DNA of 64,000 nt from Methylobacterium sp. CB376 (GTDB lineage Bacteria; Pseudomonadota; Alphaproteobacteria; Rhizobiales; Beijerinckiaceae): positions 5,591,001 to 5,655,000 of the forward strand of contig NZ_CP121648.1 of the NCBI RefSeq assembly GCF_029714205.1, written 5' to 3'. A program made the position numbers and the translations under genes. Shown piece by piece: positions 8,964 through 19,737 of this stretch. The notes beneath the pieces were generated by a model. That model did no database searches, was not told where the DNA came from, and saw only the letters and a program-made list of their open reading frames with translations. Positions within the stretch are counted from its first letter, which is position 1. Each line of letters begins with the position of its first letter.

Positions 8964-10112
8964 TCAGGCCGCCTCGCGCCGCGCCGCCTCGACCTTCTGG
9001 ATGGTGCCGCCGCCGAGCACCCGCGCGCGCGGCCCGTCATCCGCGTAGATGGCGCAGGCCTGGCCGGGGGAGACGCCGTCCTCCGGCGTCTCCAGTACGA
9101 CCTCCGCGCAGGCGAGCGCCCGGTTCCAGCGCAGGGCCGCCGGGCGCGGCTCCCGGGTCGAGCGGACCCGCACCGCCACGGGCATCCCGTCGAGGTCGGC
9201 CAGGGGCTCGTCGCCGAGCCAGTTCGTCTCGGCGATCCGGATCACCGAGGTGGCGAGCGCCTCGCGGGGGCCCACCACCACGCGGGCCGTCTCGGGATCG
9301 AGGCGCACCACGTAGAGCGGCTCGCCGGTCGCGAGCCCGAGGCCCCGCCGCTGGCCGACCGTGAAGCCGATGATGCCCTCGTGGCGGCCGAGCGTGCGCC
9401 CGTCGAGATGGACGATCTCGCCGGGCCGCGCCGCGTCGGGCCGCAGCCGCGCGATCACGTCCTGGTAGCGGCCCTGGGGCACGAAGCAGATGTCCTGGCT
9501 GTCGGGCTTGTCCGCCACGGCGAGGCCGAATTCCCGGGCGAGCCGCCGGGTCTCGTCCTTGGGCAGCTCGCCGAGGGGGAAGCGCAGGACGTCGAGCTGC
9601 TCGGGCGTCGTCGCGTAGAGGAAGTAGCTCTGGTCCCGGGCCGGATCGAGGGCGCGGTAGAGCGCCCGCCCGCCGCCCGGCCGGGCCCGGCTGGCCACGT
9701 AGTGGCCGGTCGCCAGCGCGTCGGCGCCGAGGTCGAGGGCGGTGGCGAGCAGGTCGCGGAACTTGATCGAGCGGTTGCACTCGACGCAGGGGATCGGCGT
9801 CTCGCCGTGGATGTAGCTCTCGGCGAAGCGGTCGATCACCGCCTCGCGGAAGCGGTCCTCGTAATCGAGGACGTAGTGCGGGATGCCGAGCGTCTCGGCG
9901 GCCCGCCGGGCGTCGTGGATGTCCTGGCCGGCGCAGCAGGCCCCGCGGCGATGGGTGGCCGCGCCGTGGTCGTAGAGCTGGAGCGTGATCCCGACGACGT
10001 CGTAGCCCTGGCGCCTGAGCAGCCCGGCGACGACCGAGGAATCGACCCCGCCCGACATCGCCACCACGACGCGGGTGTCCTGGGGGGCCTTGGGCAGATC
10101 GAGCGAGTTCAT
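8964..10112 (-). CDS. mnmA: tRNA-specific 2-thiouridylase MnmA
   Basis: This 382-residue protein installs the 2-thio group on U34 of tRNA-Lys/Glu/Gln. The PP-loop SGGVDSS is at about residues 20-26, the catalytic cysteines lie in GACCAGQD and CVECN, and [11 protein letters not shown] and GQRRGLGLA are family hallmarks. The ATG at 10112 gives the canonical N-terminus with the PP-loop near residue 20, although the frame remains open far upstream. Divergent from fliK. Confidence 0.93.
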   Translation of the reverse strand: MNSLDLPKAPQDTRVVVAMSGGVDSSVVAGLLRRQGYDVVGITLQLYDHGAATHRRGACCAGQDIHDARRAAETLGIPHYVLDYEDRFREAVIDRFAESYIHGETPIPCVECNRSIKFRDLLATALDLGADALATGHYVASRARPGGGRALYRALDPARDQSYFLYATTPEQLDVLRFPLGELPKDETRRLAREFGLAVADKPDSQDICFVPQGRYQDVIARLRPDAARPGEIVHLDGRTLGRHEGIIGFTVGQRRGLGLATGEPLYVVRLDPETARVVVGPREALATSVIRIAETNWLGDEPLADLDGMPVAVRVRSTREPRPAALRWNRALACAEVVLETPEDGVSPGQACAIYADDGPRARVLGGGTIQKVEAARREAA

Positions 10113-10341
10113 CGTCCTCGAGGATCGGGCGCGGGGATCGGTGCGGCCGCGGGCACGCTCCCGGCACCGGCTGACCGCCCTTCCTATAGTGATGGACGGC
10201 GCGTTCTGCCAGGGCGGGCGCGGCCCGCGACCCGGCAAGATCTGCCGCGCGCCCGGCAGATCGCGCCGGCGCGCGGCGCCGCGGCGCCGCGGCGGCGTCA
10301 ATTTCCCGTTTCTTCTCAGATGTTTGGAGGCCAATCGGGTC

Positions 10342-10356
10342 TGGCCCCGCGCTTGC
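10342..10356 (+). promoter_or_regulatory. sigma-54 (RpoN) promoter of fliK
   Basis: TGGCCCCGCGCTTGC carries TGGC and TTGC with the required 12-nt GG-to-GC offset, 33 nt upstream of the fliK ATG. It would start the transcript near 10368. FlbD, a sigma-54 activator, is encoded at 13048-14412. Confidence 0.65.
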
Positions 10357-10388
10357 GTGGCGCCACGCGGTCGAGGGAGCGGTCCGGC

Positions 10389-11728
10389 ATGAGCGTGGCG
10401 AGGCCCGGGGAGGCAGTTCAGGCGGCGGCGCGGGAGGTTCCGCGCCGGCCGGCGCCGCGCGCCGCGGCCGATTCCGCCGCGTTCCGGATCGCCCGGGACG
10501 CCGCCGGCGGGACGGCCCGCCCGGGCGCTGCCGGCAGCGGGATCGCCCCCGCGACGGCCCCGGCCGAGAGGCGCGAGGCGCCGGAGGCGCGCCGGCCCGC
10601 CCCGGCCAGGCCGGGCGCGTCCGGCGCCGCCGGGAGCCCCCGGGCCGAGGCGGCCGCGCGGCCTCCCGAGCGTCCGGGCGCGCGCCCGCGGGACGCGGAG
10701 CGGCCGGAGACCGGGGAGCCCGCCTCCGACCCTCGGGCCGCCGCGCGGGACGCGCCGCGCGCGACCAAGGAGAGGGCGTCCCGCAGGGGACCCGACGCGG
10801 AGGATCGCCCGGACGGGAGCGAGGCCCGGGGCGACGCGGTTCCGAACGCCCTCGCCCAGGCGGCGAGTCCCGACGCGACGCCGCCCGCGCCGCCGACCGG
10901 CGCGGCGCCGGCCGGCGATGCCGCCCCGGCGCAGGCCGGCGACGGCCCGGCGGCGGTTCAGGCCGGGACGGCCCAGGCCGGGACGGCCCAGGCCGGGACG
11001 GCCGAGACCGGAACGGCTCAGGCCGGAACGGCTCAGGCCGGAACGGCTCAGGCCGGAACGGCCCAAGCCGGCGGCGCGCAGGCCGGGGGCGCGCGGGCCG
11101 AGGGAGCGGCGGGCGGCGGACGCGCGGCGGGCCGCGCCGCCGAGGATGCGGCCGAGGCGGCCCCGGATGCGGGACCCGGCAGGGCCGAGGCGGGCGCTGC
11201 GGGCTTCGCGGCGGCGCTCGCCGACGCCAAGGCCCCCAGGGCGCGTCCCCGGCGGGCGGCGCGGCCGCGTCGCCCGCCCAGGCGGCCCCGGCGCAGCCCC
11301 CTCCCCCGGTGCCCCTCGGCGCGGTGCCGATGACGATCGGCCTGCGCTCGCTCGCCGGGATGAACCAGTTCGAGATCCGGCTCGACCCGGCGGAGCTCGG
11401 CCGGATCGAGGTGCGCCTCGACCTCGACCGGGAGCGCGGCTCGGTCCGGGCCCACCTCACGGTCGAGCGGCCCGAGACGCTGGCGCTGCTCCAGCGCGAC
11501 GCCGGCAGCCTGCAGCAGGCGCTCGCGCAGGCCGGCTTCTCCGCCGCGGACGCGGTCCTGAGCTTCTCGCTCCAGGACGGATCGGGCGGCCAGGGCCAGC
11601 CCGGCCGGGAGGGGCGCTCGCCCGATCCGGGACGCGGCGCCCTCGACGGCTCCGTGAGCGAATCCGACCCGATCCCGCTCGCCCCCGTCCGGCGCGGCGG
11701 GCGGCTCGGGCTCGACATCCGCATCTAG
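10389..11728 (+). CDS. fliK: flagellar hook-length control protein FliK (frame interrupted once)
   Basis: The N-terminal part, from ATG 10389, is Ala/Pro/Arg-rich and disordered, with a QAGTA pentapeptide repeat. The conserved Flg_hook domain ([21 protein letters not shown]...[20 protein letters not shown]...QALAQAGF) lies in another frame, ending at 11728. The two join if one base is added near the C5 run at 11233-11237, giving about 446 residues. FliK measures hook length and switches export specificity. flgD follows directly. A sequencing error is the simplest explanation for the break; a pseudogene is less likely because both halves are well kept. Confidence 0.8.
10959..11078 (+). repeat. 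15-bp tandem repeat inside fliK (about 7 units plus one degenerate)
   Basis: The unit CAGGCCGGGACGGCC (or CAGGCCGGAACGGCT) encodes QAGTA. It is an in-frame minisatellite expected to vary in copy number. Confidence 0.85.
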
Positions 11729-11754
11729 GCGGAGCGGCGCGCCGCCGCTCCGCC
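11728..11754. terminator. GC-rich hairpin between fliK and flgD
   Basis: GGCGGAGCGGC pairs with GCCGCTCCGCC at the fliK stop. It has no U-run, so it may be an mRNA 3'-end or processing structure and not a true terminator. Confidence 0.4.
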
Positions 11755-11836
11755 CAGGTTCTCCTTCCCGCACCGCCTCGCCCGGGCCCGAACCGTCCGG
11801 TGAACGAGGCGCGAGCCCCCGAACGGCGAGGCAGCC

Positions 11837-12538
11837 ATGGCCACGGGCATCAGCAGCACACTCACCGGCTCGGCCGGCACCAAGACCAACACGGCGAGCG
11901 ATTCCGCCACCATCGCGGGCAACTTCAACCAGTTCCTGACCCTGCTCACGACGCAGCTCAAGAACCAGAACCCGCTCGACCCCCTCGACACCAACCAGTT
12001 CACACAGCAGCTGGTGCAATTCGCCTCGGTCGAGCAGCAGCTCAAGACCAACGACCGCCTCGACACGATGGTGGCGGCCAGCAAGGCCGCGACGGCCTCC
12101 TCGGCGGCCGGCCTGGTCGGCAAGACCGTGACGGCGGACGGGGCGACCGCCGCCCTGGCGGGGGGATCCGCCAGCTGGACCCTCACGGCGGCGCGGGCGG
12201 CGACCCGGGCCGTGCTGACGATCACGGATCAGAAGGGCAACGTCGTCGCCACGCGGACCCAGTCCCTCGCGAATGGCGGCCAGAGCTTCACCTGGGACGG
12301 CCGCTCCTCGACCGGGCTCACGGCGCCGGACGGCACCTACACGCTCAAGGTCCAGGCCACCGACGCCACCGGGCAGACCGTGAGCGTCGACACCAAGGTC
12401 ACGGGGACGATCGCGAGCGTGGACGTCACCGGGTCGGAGCCCATGCTGAGCATCGGCGGGCGCAGCGTGCCCCTCAGCCGGGTCCAGGCCATCGGCGGCG
12501 CCCAAGCCTCTGGATCCACCTCCGCCTCCGGATCCTAG
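11837..12538 (+). CDS. flgD: flagellar basal-body rod modification / hook-cap protein FlgD
   Basis: The product has 233 residues. The N-terminal FlgD signature is NFNQFLTLLTTQLKNQNPLDPLDTNQ (about 31-56), followed by FTQQLVQFASVEQQLKTND. The C-terminal half holds the FlgD Ig-like and Tudor regions (SFTWDGRSSTGLTAPDGTYTLKVQA). It caps the growing hook during polymerisation of FlgE. It lies 108 bp after fliK on the same strand, with fliK's sigma-54 promoter upstream. The Ser/Gly-rich tail (GSTSASGS) is low complexity. Confidence 0.93.
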   Translation: MATGISSTLTGSAGTKTNTASDSATIAGNFNQFLTLLTTQLKNQNPLDPLDTNQFTQQLVQFASVEQQLKTNDRLDTMVAASKAATASSAAGLVGKTVTADGATAALAGGSASWTLTAARAATRAVLTITDQKGNVVATRTQSLANGGQSFTWDGRSSTGLTAPDGTYTLKVQATDATGQTVSVDTKVTGTIASVDVTGSEPMLSIGGRSVPLSRVQAIGGAQASGSTSASGS

Positions 12539-12607
12539 GCGCATCGGACCCGTGATCCACAGCCCTTGGATAACCCGAGGCGGACGAATCACATCCTAAC
12601 TTTGCGA

Positions 12608-12622
12608 TTCAAGCAATCTTAA
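12608..12622 (+). promoter_or_regulatory. CtrA-like box upstream of sciP
   Basis: TTCA-N7-TTAA, seven of eight matches to the CtrA consensus TTAA-N7-TTAA, 54 nt upstream of the sciP ATG. In Caulobacter sciP itself is activated by CtrA. It is a single site with one mismatch. Confidence 0.4.
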
Positions 12623-12675
12623 ACGCGGCTGGCTAGCGTGAATGGCGACAGGTCAGTCGAGTGTAAGAGCGTATC

Positions 12676-12951
12676 ATGACCGAGCCGCACCGCCCGAGGG
12701 TGAAGTACGTCATCGGGCCCGACGGAAGCCCCCTGACGATCGCGGATCTTCCGCCGACCAACACCCGCCGGTGGGTGATCCGCCGGAAGGCCGAGGTGGT
12801 GGCTGCGGTGCGCGGCGGCCTCCTGAGCCTGGAGGAGGCCTGTCAGCGCTACACGCTGACGACCGAGGAATTCCTGAGCTGGCAATACTCGATCGAGCAG
12901 CACGGCCTCGCCGGCCTGCGCACGACGCGCATCCAGCACTACCGCCAGTGA
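12676..12951 (+). CDS. sciP: CtrA inhibitor SciP (DUF1153)
   Basis: This 91-residue helix-turn-helix protein of the DUF1153/SciP family has VKYVIGPDGSPLTIADLPP, TRRWVIRRKAEVVAAVRGGLLSLEEAC, YTLTTEEFLSWQ and LRTTRIQHYR, matching the family over nearly its whole length. In Caulobacter SciP represses CtrA-activated genes, flagellar ones among them, in G1. Its place among flagellar operons carrying CtrA boxes fits that role. Confidence 0.92.
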   Translation: MTEPHRPRVKYVIGPDGSPLTIADLPPTNTRRWVIRRKAEVVAAVRGGLLSLEEACQRYTLTTEEFLSWQYSIEQHGLAGLRTTRIQHYRQ

Positions 12952-13047
12952 CCGGCGCCCCGGCCCGTCCGAGACGCGCCGGGCCTGCCCCGAAGGGCCG
13001 CGCGGGACCGCCGGTCCCCGGCGCCGCGACGGGGCCGGCGCCCCTCC

Positions 13048-14412
<1,365 letters not shown>

Positions 14413-14460
14413 CGCGGGCACTCCGCAGTCTGTCGGGGATCGGGCGGGGCTGCGGCTCAT

Positions 14461-14523
14461 CCGACATCCGGTTGATTGCGTCGCAATGCGGATGTCGGCT
14501 TCGCTCAGGCGCCGCGCGGGCTC
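14461..14523. repeat. dispersed palindromic repeat, same family as 5520-5716
   Basis: CCGACATCCG and CGGATGTCGG flank an 18-bp centre and are followed by the same TTCGCTCA-GCGCCGCGCGGGCT tail as at 5524-5716. The repeat lies between flbD and fliN. Confidence 0.7.
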
Positions 14524-14525
14524 GT

Positions 14526-14562
14526 GATCCGGGATCCGCTTCGATCAAGCGGATCCCGGATC
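14526..14562 (-). terminator. strong hairpin after fliN
   Basis: Two perfect 16-base arms (GATCCGGGATCCGCTT and its complement) around a 5-nt loop, directly after the fliN stop. No T-run follows. It may attenuate or separate transcription between fliN and flbD. Confidence 0.45.
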
Positions 14563-14911
14563 AGCCGTCGCTCTTGACGATCTCGGTCATGGTGACGCCG
14601 AGGCGCTCCTCGACCAGCACCACCTCGCCGCGCGCGACGAGGCGGTTGTTGACGAAGATGTCGATCGCCTCGCCGACCTTGCGGTCGAGTTCCAGCACCG
14701 TGCCGGGGCCGAGGCGCAGCAGGTCGCCGACCGGCATGCGGGAGGCGCCGAGCACGGCGGAGACCACGACCGGAACGTCGAAGACCTGCTCCAGGTCGGC
14801 GGCGCTCTTGGGGGCCGGGGGGCCGTCGCGCAGCGGGCCGTGGCCGTTCGGGTCGTAGGCGAGGTCGGCCTCGCTGAGCTGGGGCAGGCCGAGTTCGTCG
14901 TCGGGCGCCAT
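14561..14911 (-). CDS. fliN: flagellar motor switch protein FliN
   Basis: This 116-residue protein has an acidic N-terminus and a SpoA/FliN domain at about 35-110: VFDVPVVVSAVLGASRMPVGDLLRLGPGTVLELDRKVGEAIDIFVNNRLVARGEVVLVEERLGVTMTEI (in segments). It is part of the C-ring with FliG. ATG 14911 gives the normal length; the open frame upstream has no coding sense. It lies 17 nt after fliH. FliM is not in the window. Confidence 0.93.
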   Translation of the reverse strand: MAPDDELGLPQLSEADLAYDPNGHGPLRDGPPAPKSAADLEQVFDVPVVVSAVLGASRMPVGDLLRLGPGTVLELDRKVGEAIDIFVNNRLVARGEVVLVEERLGVTMTEIVKSDG

Positions 14912-14928
14912 CGGGTGCGTCTCCGGGT

Positions 14929-15579
14929 CTAAAGGGGGTCGAGGGCGGCGCGCAGGGCGGCCTCGATGGCGGCGCGCTCGCGCACGACGCCGCCGTCGGC
15001 CCATTCCATGCGGGCGTCGCCCGGCATCAGGTCGGGATCGCCGAGCACGATCAGGCGGCCCTCGAAGCCGCGCTCGCGGGCGAGCCGGGCCAGGGCGGCC
15101 TGGGTCTCGTCCACGAGGGCGTCGTTCACCCGCACGGCGAGGTGGGGCACGCCGCGCAGGTGCTGGAGGGCCGCGCGGGCGGTCTCGAGGATCGCCGCCA
15201 CCGGCCGCGCGTCGAGGGCCTCGCCGGCGATCTTGCGGCCGAGCGCCAGGGCGAAGTCGAGGGCCTGGGCCTCGCGCTCGGCGTCGCGGGCATCGGCCGC
15301 CGCGAGCAGGCCCGCCGCCGTCACCGCGACCCGGGTGAGGGCGTCGGCGAGCCGGGCCTGCACCTGGGACTCGGCCTGGGCGCGGCCCTCCTGCAGGCCG
15401 GCCGCCCGGGCCTCGTCGATCGCCCGGCGCAGCTCCGCCGCGGCCCGCGCGGAGGCGGCGGCCTCGGCCTCGGCGCGGGCGGCGGCGGCGGCGCGCTCGG
15501 CCTCCTCGCGCGCCCGCGCCACGCTGCCCCCCGGCACCCGGAAGTCGTTGTCGAACAGGAAGCGCCGCGGCTCGGCCAT
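14929..15579 (-). CDS. fliH: flagellar assembly protein FliH
   Basis: This 216-residue regulator of the export ATPase FliI starts MAEPRRFLFDNDF, typical of alphaproteobacterial FliH. An Ala/Glu/Arg-rich coiled-coil follows (about 22-85), then the conserved C-terminal domain (ALALGRKIAGEALDARP, GDARMEWADGGVVRE). The start overlaps the fliG stop (ATGA). FliI is not encoded here. Confidence 0.88.
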   Translation of the reverse strand: MAEPRRFLFDNDFRVPGGSVARAREEAERAAAAARAEAEAAASARAAAELRRAIDEARAAGLQEGRAQAESQVQARLADALTRVAVTAAGLLAAADARDAEREAQALDFALALGRKIAGEALDARPVAAILETARAALQHLRGVPHLAVRVNDALVDETQAALARLARERGFEGRLIVLGDPDLMPGDARMEWADGGVVRERAAIEAALRAALDPL

Positions 15580-16631
15580 CAGTAGACCAGCTCCTCCTCG
15601 GCGCTGTTCTTGGCGATCATGATCTCGCCCTTCTCGGCGAGCTCCTTCGCCGTCTCGGTGATCCTGGCCTGGGCCTCATCGACCTCCTTGAGGCGGATCG
15701 GCCCGAGGGAGGCCATCTCGTCCTGCAGGTTCTTGGCCGCGCGGCTCGACATGTTGCTGAAGAAGAAGGCCCGCACCGGCTCGGACGCGCCCTTGAGCGC
15801 CCGGCCGAGCACGTCGCGGTCGATCGCGCGCATGAGCGTCTGCACGCTGCCGGCGTCGAGCTTGAGCAGGTCCTCGAAGGTGAACATGAGCTGGCGAATC
15901 TTCTTCGCCGCGCCGCGGTTGTTCTGGTCGAGGGCGGTGAGGAAGCGCGCCTCGGTCTGGCGGTCGAAGGCGTTGAAGACGTCCGCCATCAATTCGTGCG
16001 CGTCGCGCCGCGTGGTCTGGGCGATGGTCGAGACGAACTCGCTGCGCAGCATCTCCTCGATGTGGCGCAGGGCCTCCTTCTGCACCGTCTCCATCCGCAG
16101 CATCCGGTTGAGCACGTCGATGGCGAAATCCTCCGGCAGGATGGTGAGGACCCGCGCGGCGTAGTCCGAGCGCACCCGCGAGAGGATCACCGCAACGGTC
16201 TGCGGGTACTCGTTGCGCAGGAAGGAGGCGAGGATCTCCGGGTCGATCTGGGTCAGGCTGCTCCAGACCCGCCGGGCCGAGGCGCCCTTCACCTCGGCCA
16301 TGATCTGCGAGACCTGCTCGGGCGGGAAGATCTTGAGGAGCAGCGCCTCGGTGCGCTCGTAGTTCGAGCTGACGCCGCCGCTCGACGAGAGCTTCGAGAC
16401 GAACTCGACGATGAGCTGCTCGACGGTCTCCAGTTCCAGCGAGCCGAGCTGGACCATGGCGTGCGAGACCTTCTTGACCTCGTCCTCTTCCAGGAGGCGC
16501 CAGATCGGCGCGCCGGCCTCGTCGCCGAGCAGCAGCAGCAGGGCCGCGGCCCGCTGCGGGCCGGGCAGCTCCGCCAGGCGCGGGTTCTCGGCCAGCGTGT
16601 CCGGGAGGGCGGGTTTCGGGGAGACGGCCAT
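15579..16631 (-). CDS. fliG: flagellar motor switch protein FliG
   Basis: This 350-residue C-ring protein generates torque with MotA and binds FliF. All three FliG domains are present: N-terminal (ELPGPQRAAALLLLLGDE), middle (EYPQTVAVILSRVRSDYAARVLTILPE with the EHPQ-like motif as EYPQ), and the C-terminal charged helix (LMFTFEDLLKLDAGSVQTLMRAIDRDVLGRALKG). It lies 27 nt after fliF in the same operon. Confidence 0.96.
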   Translation of the reverse strand: MAVSPKPALPDTLAENPRLAELPGPQRAAALLLLLGDEAGAPIWRLLEEDEVKKVSHAMVQLGSLELETVEQLIVEFVSKLSSSGGVSSNYERTEALLLKIFPPEQVSQIMAEVKGASARRVWSSLTQIDPEILASFLRNEYPQTVAVILSRVRSDYAARVLTILPEDFAIDVLNRMLRMETVQKEALRHIEEMLRSEFVSTIAQTTRRDAHELMADVFNAFDRQTEARFLTALDQNNRGAAKKIRQLMFTFEDLLKLDAGSVQTLMRAIDRDVLGRALKGASEPVRAFFFSNMSSRAAKNLQDEMASLGPIRLKEVDEAQARITETAKELAEKGEIMIAKNSAEEELVY

Positions 16632-16658
16632 GGGGGCGTTCGGGATCCTCTCGGGGGT

Positions 16659-18278
16659 TCAGCGGTCCTGGATCCAGCCGCGCAGCACCTCGGCGGTCTC
16701 GACCGGGTTCTGGCGCACGATCTCGGCCACGCGCGCGATCGTCTCGGCCTGGATCTTGCCGTTGATCTTGGCGAACTCGACGAGCTGGCGCGCCGGGCTC
16801 TCGGGCAGGGCCGGCGCCCCCTCCCCCTCCGCGCCCGCGGCCGGCAGGACCGCGACGGCGGCCAGGGCCGGCTCGGGCGGGGCCTCGGCGGGGAGCACGC
16901 GGCGCAGCAGCGGGCGCATGACCGCCAGCACCACCACGAGCGTCAGCAGGGCCAGGACGGCGAGTTCGACGAGGCGCAGCACCTCCTCCTTGGTGGGCTT
17001 CAGGAGCGAGGCGAGGAGCCCCTCCTCCGGAAGCTCGGCCGGGACGGCGGTGTCGGCGAAGCGCAGGTTGGCGACCTCGACCTGGTCCCCCCGGCCCTTG
17101 TCGTAGCCGACCGCCGTGCGCACCAGGGCGGTGATGCGGTCGAGCTCCTCCTGGCTGCGGGGCGCGTAGACCGGCTTGCCGTCCGGCCCCGGCTGGTAGC
17201 TGCCGTCGATGACGACCGCCACCGAGAGGCGCTTGATCCGGCCGCCCTCGTTGACCTCGGTGCGCGTGACCCGGGAGATCTCGTAATTCGTCGTCTCCTC
17301 GTTCTTGTTCGAAGTCTCGCGGGTGCCGTTCGCCTGGGCGGTCTCGCGGGCGCCCGGCAGCTCGTTGCCGACGCTGACGCCGGTCTCGCCGGGCCCCTGC
17401 GAGGCCGAGGTCTCCGAGCGGGTCTGGCTCGAACGCACGACCCGGCTCTCGGGATCGAAGCTCTCCGAGCGGCTCTCGATCCGGCTGGGATCGAGCTCGG
17501 CCGCGACCTGGACGCGGGCGCGGCCCGCCCCGACGATGCCCGCCACGATCCCCTCGACCTGCGCGCGCAGGCGCTGCTCCAGGCTGGCCTGCCGCTCGTC
17601 GAGGCCGAGGACGGCCTGCGCGTCGTCGCGCCCGGCCCCGTCCGCCAGGAGGCGCCCGCGCTCGTCCACGATCGAGATCCTCTCGGGCTTGAGCCCCTCC
17701 ACCGAGGAGGCCACGAGGTGGCGCACCGCCCGGACCTGGCCGGGATCGAGGTCGCCCGCGAGCTTGAGCACGATGGCGGCGCTCGGAAGCTCCCGGTCGC
17801 GGTTGAACAGCCGCTTCTCCGGGATGACGAGATGGACCCGCGCCGCCTGCACGCGGCCGATCGCCCGGATCGAGCGGGCGAGTTCCCCCTCCTGGGCGCG
17901 CAGGTGGTTGACGTTCTGGACGAAGGTCGTGGTCGAGAAGGCGTCGCCCTTGTCGAAGAGCTCGTAGCCGACGCCGCCCGCGCTCGGCAGGCCCTTGCCG
18001 GCGAGGTCCATGCGCAGGCGGGGCAGGTCGGCACGAGGCGCCAGGATCGTCTGCCCGAGATCGCCGCGGGTCTCGTAGCGGATGCCCCGCGCTTCCAGGT
18101 CCCGGATCACCGCGCCCGCATCCTGCAGGGAGAGGTCCGCGTAGAGCACGCCCAGTTCGGGCCGCGAGACGCGCAGGATCACGAACGCGAAGAAGCCCAC
18201 CAGGACGAGCGTGACCGCGCCCATGGCGGCGAGGCGTGCCGGCCCGAACTTCGCCATCAGATCGAGAACCGGTTGCAC
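16659..18278 (-). CDS. fliF: flagellar MS-ring protein FliF
   Basis: This 539-residue inner-membrane ring has TM1 at about 18-38 (AAMGAVTLVLVGFFAFVIL), the YscJ/FliF domain at about 40-200 (VLYADLSLQDAGAVIRDLE, LPSAGGVGYELFDKGDAFSTT) and FliF_C. TM2 lies at about 430-452 (LAVLALLTLVVVLAVM), followed by the C-terminal FliG-binding tail ending PVETAEVLRGWIQDR. GTG 18278 gives the usual QPVLDLMAKFGPARLA start; the ATG at 18257 would trim seven residues. It heads the fliF-fliG-fliH-fliN-flbD operon behind a CtrA box. Confidence 0.95.
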   Translation of the reverse strand: MQPVLDLMAKFGPARLAAMGAVTLVLVGFFAFVILRVSRPELGVLYADLSLQDAGAVIRDLEARGIRYETRGDLGQTILAPRADLPRLRMDLAGKGLPSAGGVGYELFDKGDAFSTTTFVQNVNHLRAQEGELARSIRAIGRVQAARVHLVIPEKRLFNRDRELPSAAIVLKLAGDLDPGQVRAVRHLVASSVEGLKPERISIVDERGRLLADGAGRDDAQAVLGLDERQASLEQRLRAQVEGIVAGIVGAGRARVQVAAELDPSRIESRSESFDPESRVVRSSQTRSETSASQGPGETGVSVGNELPGARETAQANGTRETSNKNEETTNYEISRVTRTEVNEGGRIKRLSVAVVIDGSYQPGPDGKPVYAPRSQEELDRITALVRTAVGYDKGRGDQVEVANLRFADTAVPAELPEEGLLASLLKPTKEEVLRLVELAVLALLTLVVVLAVMRPLLRRVLPAEAPPEPALAAVAVLPAAGAEGEGAPALPESPARQLVEFAKINGKIQAETIARVAEIVRQNPVETAEVLRGWIQDR

Positions 18279-18339
18279 GACGCGCTCAACCCGCCACAGG
18301 GGCCGCTCCGGCCCGTAGGCAAAAATTGCCGGCGCATGG

Positions 18340-18354
18340 TTAGTGGCCGGTTAA
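18340..18354 (-). promoter_or_regulatory. CtrA box of the fliF operon
   Basis: Read on the minus strand it is TTAACCGGCCACTAA (TTAA-N7-CTAA), followed by CCATGCGCCGGCAATTTTTG. The same module with nearly the same downstream sequence lies before flgB (51494-51508). It ends about 60 nt upstream of the fliF start. Confidence 0.65.
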
Positions 18355-18917
18355 CGGGGCGCCTCGCCGAGTCCGGCAAAGCGCCGCCGCTCCCGGCTCG
18401 CCGTCGCGAGACCTAACGGGACGTTGTGCCGTTCCGGACGATCGGGCGAGATCGGCAGGATGCGCCGGCTCGACGGCGATGGGCCGATTCCTCCGACGGG
18501 ATGTGCGGGGAAGTCGTGCAGGGCGATTGTCGAACGCGCCGCCGGGAGCGCGACGGGGATGGAACCCGCGCCGGGGCGATCCCGAATCGTCCGCCCGCGA
18601 CCGCCTTCCTCGGCGCCGCGCCGCCGGCGCGGCCGATTCGCGCAGATCGCCACGAGGAAGGTCGCGGCACGCGGCGCAGCCCCGACCGTCCTGGCCGGAC
18701 CGGCCCTGGCGCAGGGACGGCCGGCGAACGGTTCGGCGGCGTCCGCCGACGCCGAGGAGAACGACGAGCCCGTGTCGAATTCGGCCGGGGGCGGCGCGCG
18801 GCGAGGAGGACGGGCCGGGATCGCCCGGCCGGCGGCCCGGCCCGTCCGGTCGCCGCCGGAACCATCCGGTCCGCCCGCCCCTTGTCCCGCGATCGTCACG
18901 GGACCACGGAGCAGACA
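18355..18917. other. intergenic region without a supported gene
   Basis: About 560 bp between the fliF promoter and the DUF4126 gene. Open frames here have arginine/proline-rich, non-conserved translations and are not supported. A promoter for 18918 presumably lies at its right end; I see no clear -35/-10 pair. Confidence 0.4.
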
Positions 18918-19406
18918 ATGCGGGACCACGTCGCCTCGTTCGGCATCGGCGTCGCGACGGGCCTGCGGAGCATGACGGCCTGCGCGGCGCTGAGCTGGGC
19001 CGCCGCTTCGGGCCGGACGCGGGCGCGGTGGATCCCCGCCGGGCCGGGCGCCCGCGCGGTCGCGACCGCGGCGGCCCTGGCCGAGATGGCGGGCGACAAG
19101 ATGCCCTTCGCGCCCGACCGCCGGATCCCACCCTCCGTCCTGGCGCGGCTCGTCATCGGGGCGGCCGGCGGCGCGGCCCTGGCCGGGCGGGCCTCGCCCG
19201 GAGGCGGGGCCGTCGCCGGGATGGCCGGCGCCCTCGCCGGCACCCTGCTGGGCCGCGCCGCGCGCGGCGCCCGCACGCGCACCGCCTCCGACTGGGCCCG
19301 CGCGCTGTCCGAGGACGCGGCCGCCGCCGGGCTCGCCGCGCTCGCCGTCCGCTCCGCCGCACCGCCCGAAGGCCGGACGGAACGACCGGCTCCCGTCCGC
19401 CCCTAG
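18918..19406 (+). CDS. DUF4126-family small membrane protein
   Basis: The product has 162 residues, starting at an ATG with GGAG about 8 nt upstream. IGVATGLRSMTACAALSWAA, AEMAGDKMPFAPDRRIPPSVLARLVIGAAGGAAL and the Gly/Ala-rich amphipathic segments match the DUF4126 family of predicted membrane proteins of unknown function. No operon partner is evident. The Pro/Arg tail is weakly conserved. Confidence 0.7.
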   Translation: MRDHVASFGIGVATGLRSMTACAALSWAAASGRTRARWIPAGPGARAVATAAALAEMAGDKMPFAPDRRIPPSVLARLVIGAAGGAALAGRASPGGGAVAGMAGALAGTLLGRAARGARTRTASDWARALSEDAAAAGLAALAVRSAAPPEGRTERPAPVRP

Positions 19407-19512
19407 ACCCGAACCGCCCCCGCCGCGCGGCGCCGGATTGCCGCCGCCGCGGAAGGCGCGACCCGCCTCAGGCCCCGAGCGCCTGCCTCGGCCGCGGGTT
19501 CAGAAGATCTCT

Positions 19513-19737
19513 TTAATCTTTGGGCGCGGTCGGATCATCGGCACTGGCGCCGCGCATTGCTTCGCTCTCGGCTCCAGGCTTGCCACTGATATCCAGCGGC
19601 GAGACCAGGTGATAGAGAACCAAAGAATCAAGCTCGATCCACGGCAGCTCTGCCCTCTGCACCAATTGGAGTGCATGATCGGCCGATATCTGATGCTCGA
19701 GCGCGATCATTTGGACTGTCTTCCATCCCGGCGACAT
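19513..19737 (-). CDS. small hypothetical protein in a low-GC patch
   Basis: This 74-residue frame has a purine-rich leader (AAAGAGAGAA) before ATG 19737. Its composition is ordinary, not Arg/Pro-rich (MSPGWKTVQMIALEHQI, ELPWIELDSLVLYHLV), unlike the shadow frames around it. The local GC content is visibly lower than in the flanks, which suggests recent acquisition or a relic. I do not recognise a family. Confidence 0.45.
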   Translation of the reverse strand: MSPGWKTVQMIALEHQISADHALQLVQRAELPWIELDSLVLYHLVSPLDISGKPGAESEAMRGASADDPTAPKD

